Shown here: in pieces, positions 63,183 through 64,000 of the stretch
Layout of the letters: every line of letters starts with the position of its first letter
Position numbering within the stretch: the first letter of the stretch is position 1
Origin: Muribaculum sp.
Lineage (GTDB): Bacteria > Bacteroidota > Bacteroidia > Bacteroidales > Muribaculaceae
Direction: 5' to 3'
DNA: 64,000 bases
Assembly: GCA_009775095.1 (NCBI GenBank)
Contig: VSOZ01000001.1
Coordinates: 248,001-312,000 of the forward strand
The notes under the pieces: generated by a model
Told to the model about the DNA's origin: nothing
The model's input: only the letters and a program-made list of their open reading frames with translations
Databases searched by the model: none
Made by a program: the position numbers and the translations under genes

Positions 63183-64000
63183 ATGAATATCTCCAAGATA
63201 ACAAAACGGCCGGCTTTATTACTACTGATTGCTATAAGTTTCGCCCATCTGCTGAATGACATGATGCAGTCCATCATTCCGTCAATATACCCGATTATAA
63301 AGGATAAGTACGGCTTCACATTCGGACAGATAGGCATAATTACATTGGTGTTTCAGATGACATCATCGATACTTCAACCGTTTGTCGGAAGGTATGCCGA
63401 CAAACATCCACAGCCCTTTTCCCTATCAACGGGAATGGTATTTACCTTGGCGGGAATAATCATGTTGTCGTTTGCCGACAATTACGGGTTGATTCTGCTG
63501 TCAGTAGGCATCATTGGTTGCGGCTCATCGATATTTCACCCTGAGGCGTCACGCATAGCGCAAATGGCCGGCGGCAATAAAAAAGGGTTGACACAGTCTA
63601 TCTTTCAGGTAGGGGGAAATGGCGGAAGCGCTATAGGACCGTTGTTGGCGGCTATAATTATCATTCCGTTCGGACAGCATTCTATAATCTGGTTTTCAAT
63701 AGCCGCGCTCGTAGCCGGACTTACATTGCTTCCCGTAGGTCGATGGTATAAGACACAACTCCACAAAATAAAAACAAAGACCGTAATACCGAATCCAGCG
63801 GTATTGGCGCTGTCAAACCGCAAGATACATTGGGCTATATTTATATTGTGTGTGCTTACATTCTCAAAATATTTTTATATGGCGAGTATGACCAGCTATT
63901 TCACGTTCTTCCTTATAAATAAGTTCGGCGTTGACATTCAAGTATCGCAACTATGCCTCTTTGCCTTTATGGGGGCAGTAGCCGTAGGAACTGTCATAGG
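63183..64000 (+). CDS. MFS transporter, fosmidomycin-resistance (Fsr) type, partial
   Basis: The first 272 residues of a major facilitator superfamily transporter running off the right edge. About seven to eight membrane segments are visible. The start MNISKITKRPALLLLIAISF leads into AHLLNDMMQSIIPSIYPIIK and the MFS loop GRYADKHPQPFSL. GCGSSIFHPEASRIAQMAGG resembles the Fsr/YnfM-like branch. It would export small molecules using the proton gradient. A weak -7-like TAACTTCG lies at 63147-63154, after the upstream terminator. C-terminal half not seen, so subfamily assignment is moderate. Confidence 0.85.
   Translation, partial: MNISKITKRPALLLLIAISFAHLLNDMMQSIIPSIYPIIKDKYGFTFGQIGIITLVFQMTSSILQPFVGRYADKHPQPFSLSTGMVFTLAGIIMLSFADNYGLILLSVGIIGCGSSIFHPEASRIAQMAGGNKKGLTQSIFQVGGNGGSAIGPLLAAIIIIPFGQHSIIWFSIAALVAGLTLLPVGRWYKTQLHKIKTKTVIPNPAVLALSNRKIHWAIFILCVLTFSKYFYMASMTSYFTFFLINKFGVDIQVSQLCLFAFMGAVAVGTVI

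Noticed and set aside
1..64000. tRNA or rRNA genes, CRISPR arrays, insertion sequences, integrase or attachment sites
   Set aside because: Looked for in gaps between genes; no tRNA T-loop signature, spaced direct repeats, transposase or integrase frames were found.

Overview
The window looks like a chromosomal segment of an anaerobic gut Bacteroidales bacterium, most likely Muribaculaceae-like. The evidence is three SusC/SusD pairs, Bacteroidetes -7 promoter boxes of the form TAnnTTTG ahead of many operons, a near absence of Shine-Dalgarno sites, a Bacteroidetes-type YidC, NigD-like and DUF3467 proteins, and a 'Bacteroides-type' ECF sigma/FecR pair. The family-level placement is inference. 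No tRNA, rRNA, CRISPR array, insertion sequence or phage gene was seen.

Region by region. 1-1786: a partial AAA/ABC-type ATPase and a DUF2156 acyltransferase-like protein, both minus strand. 1787-2269: a non-coding leader with a promoter, a strong terminator and a possible antiterminator ahead of pyrG. 2270-7179 (plus): pyrG, yidC and an iron-type alcohol dehydrogenase. 7157-13126 (minus): an operon of S41 protease, mfd and a FemAB/GNAT-like protein. 13333-18214 (minus): SusC/SusD pair 1. 18866-26679 (plus): an oxalate-catabolism operon of formyl-CoA transferase, oxalyl-CoA decarboxylase, an AEC (YfdV-like) transporter and a pyruvate:ferredoxin oxidoreductase-family enzyme. 26694-33619 (minus): an M48 protease, then a three-gene SusC/SusD/lipoprotein operon. 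33917-43393 (plus): a C69 peptidase with queF and queC, a C1B peptidase, tcdA, a LolD-like ATPase, a NigD-like lipoprotein, a DUF3467 protein, cysS and a RecD-like helicase. 43518-45647 (plus): a membrane histidine kinase. 45623-50560 (minus): a TolC/HlyD/ABC-2/ABC-2 export operon with no ATPase gene. 50785-62494 (minus): one long co-directional locus of ECF sigma, FecR, SusC with an STN domain, SusD, a DcuC-family carrier, isoaspartyl dipeptidase, an alpha/beta hydrolase and an M14 carboxypeptidase. 62696-64000 (plus): a small protein made of 11-residue repeats, a terminator and a partial MFS transporter.

Two metabolic modules stand out. The first is the oxalate operon, in which Frc and Oxc would cycle CoA between formate and oxalate. 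A NifJ-family enzyme is its unexpected last member. The second is the ECF-sigma-controlled SusCD locus, which carries peptidases and a C4-dicarboxylate-type carrier instead of glycoside hydrolases. I read it as a candidate uptake and breakdown system for beta-aspartyl (isoaspartyl) peptides.

The most novel-looking signals are non-coding. A composite RNA-like element occurs at the 3' ends of two SusCD operons: a GTTAC-closed hairpin, an identical 20-nt segment, and a 13-bp helix capped by a GUGA loop whose stem sequence is entirely different in the two copies. Nine-base G tracts lie upstream of two susC genes. A roughly 150-nt multi-hairpin element lies ahead of the oxalate operon, and the pyrG leader has attenuator-like architecture.
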